Shown one piece after another: positions 63,834 to 64,000 of a DNA stretch of 64,000 nt; within the stretch, counting starts at the first letter, position 1, and each line of letters starts with the position of its first letter. Made by a program: the position numbers and the translations under genes. The DNA is taken from assembly GCA_045536365.1 (NCBI GenBank), contig JAZSNL010000020.1, positions 97,162 to 161,161 of the forward strand, read 5' to 3'. The DNA comes from JAZSNL01 sp045536365. Its GTDB lineage: Bacteria > Bacillota_I > Bacilli_A > ML615J-28 > CAG-313. Below the pieces are notes generated by a model. The model did not search any database. It saw only the letters and a list, made by a program, of their open reading frames with translations, and was not told the origin of the DNA.

Positions 63834-63860
63834 TAAGGGCACCAATGGTGCCCTTATTTT
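63834..63860 (+). terminator. Terminator after oppF
   Basis: TAAGGGCACC (63834-63843) pairs with GGTGCCCTTA (63847-63856), followed by four T. Confidence 0.88.
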
Positions 63861-64000
63861 AAGGAGACTAACTATTAATAATCAAGTAAAATGATTATCA
63901 TTTTTTTAAGAAAATGTAAAAAAGGTACAAAAAAGGATGTCACTCTCAAAATGATTAAATGACTGTCTTTTTTTAGAAAAAATGATAAAAGCTTATATTA
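63861..64000. other. Non-coding end of window with a decayed terminator-like hairpin
   Basis: No gene is seen. GGATGTCA (63935-63942) and TGACTGTC (63960-63967) can pair with two mismatches, flanked by A and T tracts. This looks like a degenerate bidirectional terminator or a remnant of one. Confidence 0.35.

Noticed and set aside
63891..63962. 23-codon frame after oppF preceded by AAGGAG
   Set aside because: The ATG is too far from AAGGAG and the sequence is Lys-rich and low in complexity; no support as a gene.
1..64000. CRISPR arrays, tRNA or rRNA genes, insertion sequences, prophage
   Set aside because: I saw no regularly spaced repeats, no tRNA-like clover motifs, no rRNA stretches and no transposase or phage proteins.

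Overview
The window is AT-rich, densely packed DNA from a walled, low-GC Gram-positive bacterium, most likely a Bacilli or Mollicutes-related gut-type Firmicute. I do not assign a genus. The reasons are: AGGAGG ribosome sites before most genes, sigma-A type promoters (TTGACA-17-TATAAT), CcpA-type cre-like motifs, a T-box leader, lipobox signal peptides, no outer-membrane genes, and genes for undecaprenyl and UDP-GlcNAc metabolism. The standard bacterial code applies: TGG is used throughout for Trp, and TGA ends at least two genes. No rRNA, tRNA, CRISPR array, phage or transposase gene was seen.

Region 1 (15-22.6 kb) looks like one long amino-sugar or glycan unit. It holds a GHL10-type glycosidase, then from a cre-marked promoter a GH20-like hexosaminidase and a 1065-residue solute-binding protein. 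Two separate pairs of sugar ABC permeases follow, with an NHL/TPR membrane protein, a Yip1-type membrane protein and a giant DUF5696-type protein between them. The unit ends with a DUF624 membrane protein, a secreted phosphodiester glycosidase, a cytoplasmic NagZ and NagB. It contains no ATPase gene.

Region 2 (22.6-33.6 kb) holds a membrane-anchored endonuclease/phosphatase, an ECF S-component, a large and probably abundant surface protein under two cre-like sites, a tandem GNAT acetyltransferase, a lipoprotein solute-binding protein and an M6 metalloprotease lipoprotein. Two surface proteins share an unusual Gly-Cys/hydrophobic/RKKH C-terminal tail.

Region 3 (33.6-47.1 kb) has a two-component system on the minus strand. 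Next to it are tandem OmpR-type operator repeats and an unassigned structured RNA of about 286 nt. Then come a GDPD phosphodiesterase, an alanine/sodium symporter gene broken by one in-frame TAA, and the compact operon popT-nahK-uppP-truncated glmU, which looks like undecaprenyl-phosphate recycling joined to GlcNAc salvage into UDP-GlcNAc. A GlpA/GlpB/DUF1667-like redox trio, MntP and an Ig-like/VanZ protein end the region.

Region 4 (47.1-53.0 kb) is a second, clearly recognisable peptidoglycan-sugar operon: DUF624 protein, NamZ, MupG, AnmK, MurQ and an alpha/beta hydrolase. Region 5 (53.0-64.0 kb) holds trpS behind a tryptophan T-box, a four-helix membrane protein, and an oligopeptide ABC transporter OppA-BCDF with odd insertions in OppA, OppC and OppF.

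Together the genes suggest a cell that imports amino-sugar glycans or muropeptides intact, trims them in the cytoplasm (GH20, NagZ, NamZ, MupG), and routes MurNAc through AnmK/MurQ. GlcNAc would go either to catabolism (NagB) or straight back to cell-wall precursor (NahK, GlmU-type uridylyltransferase).
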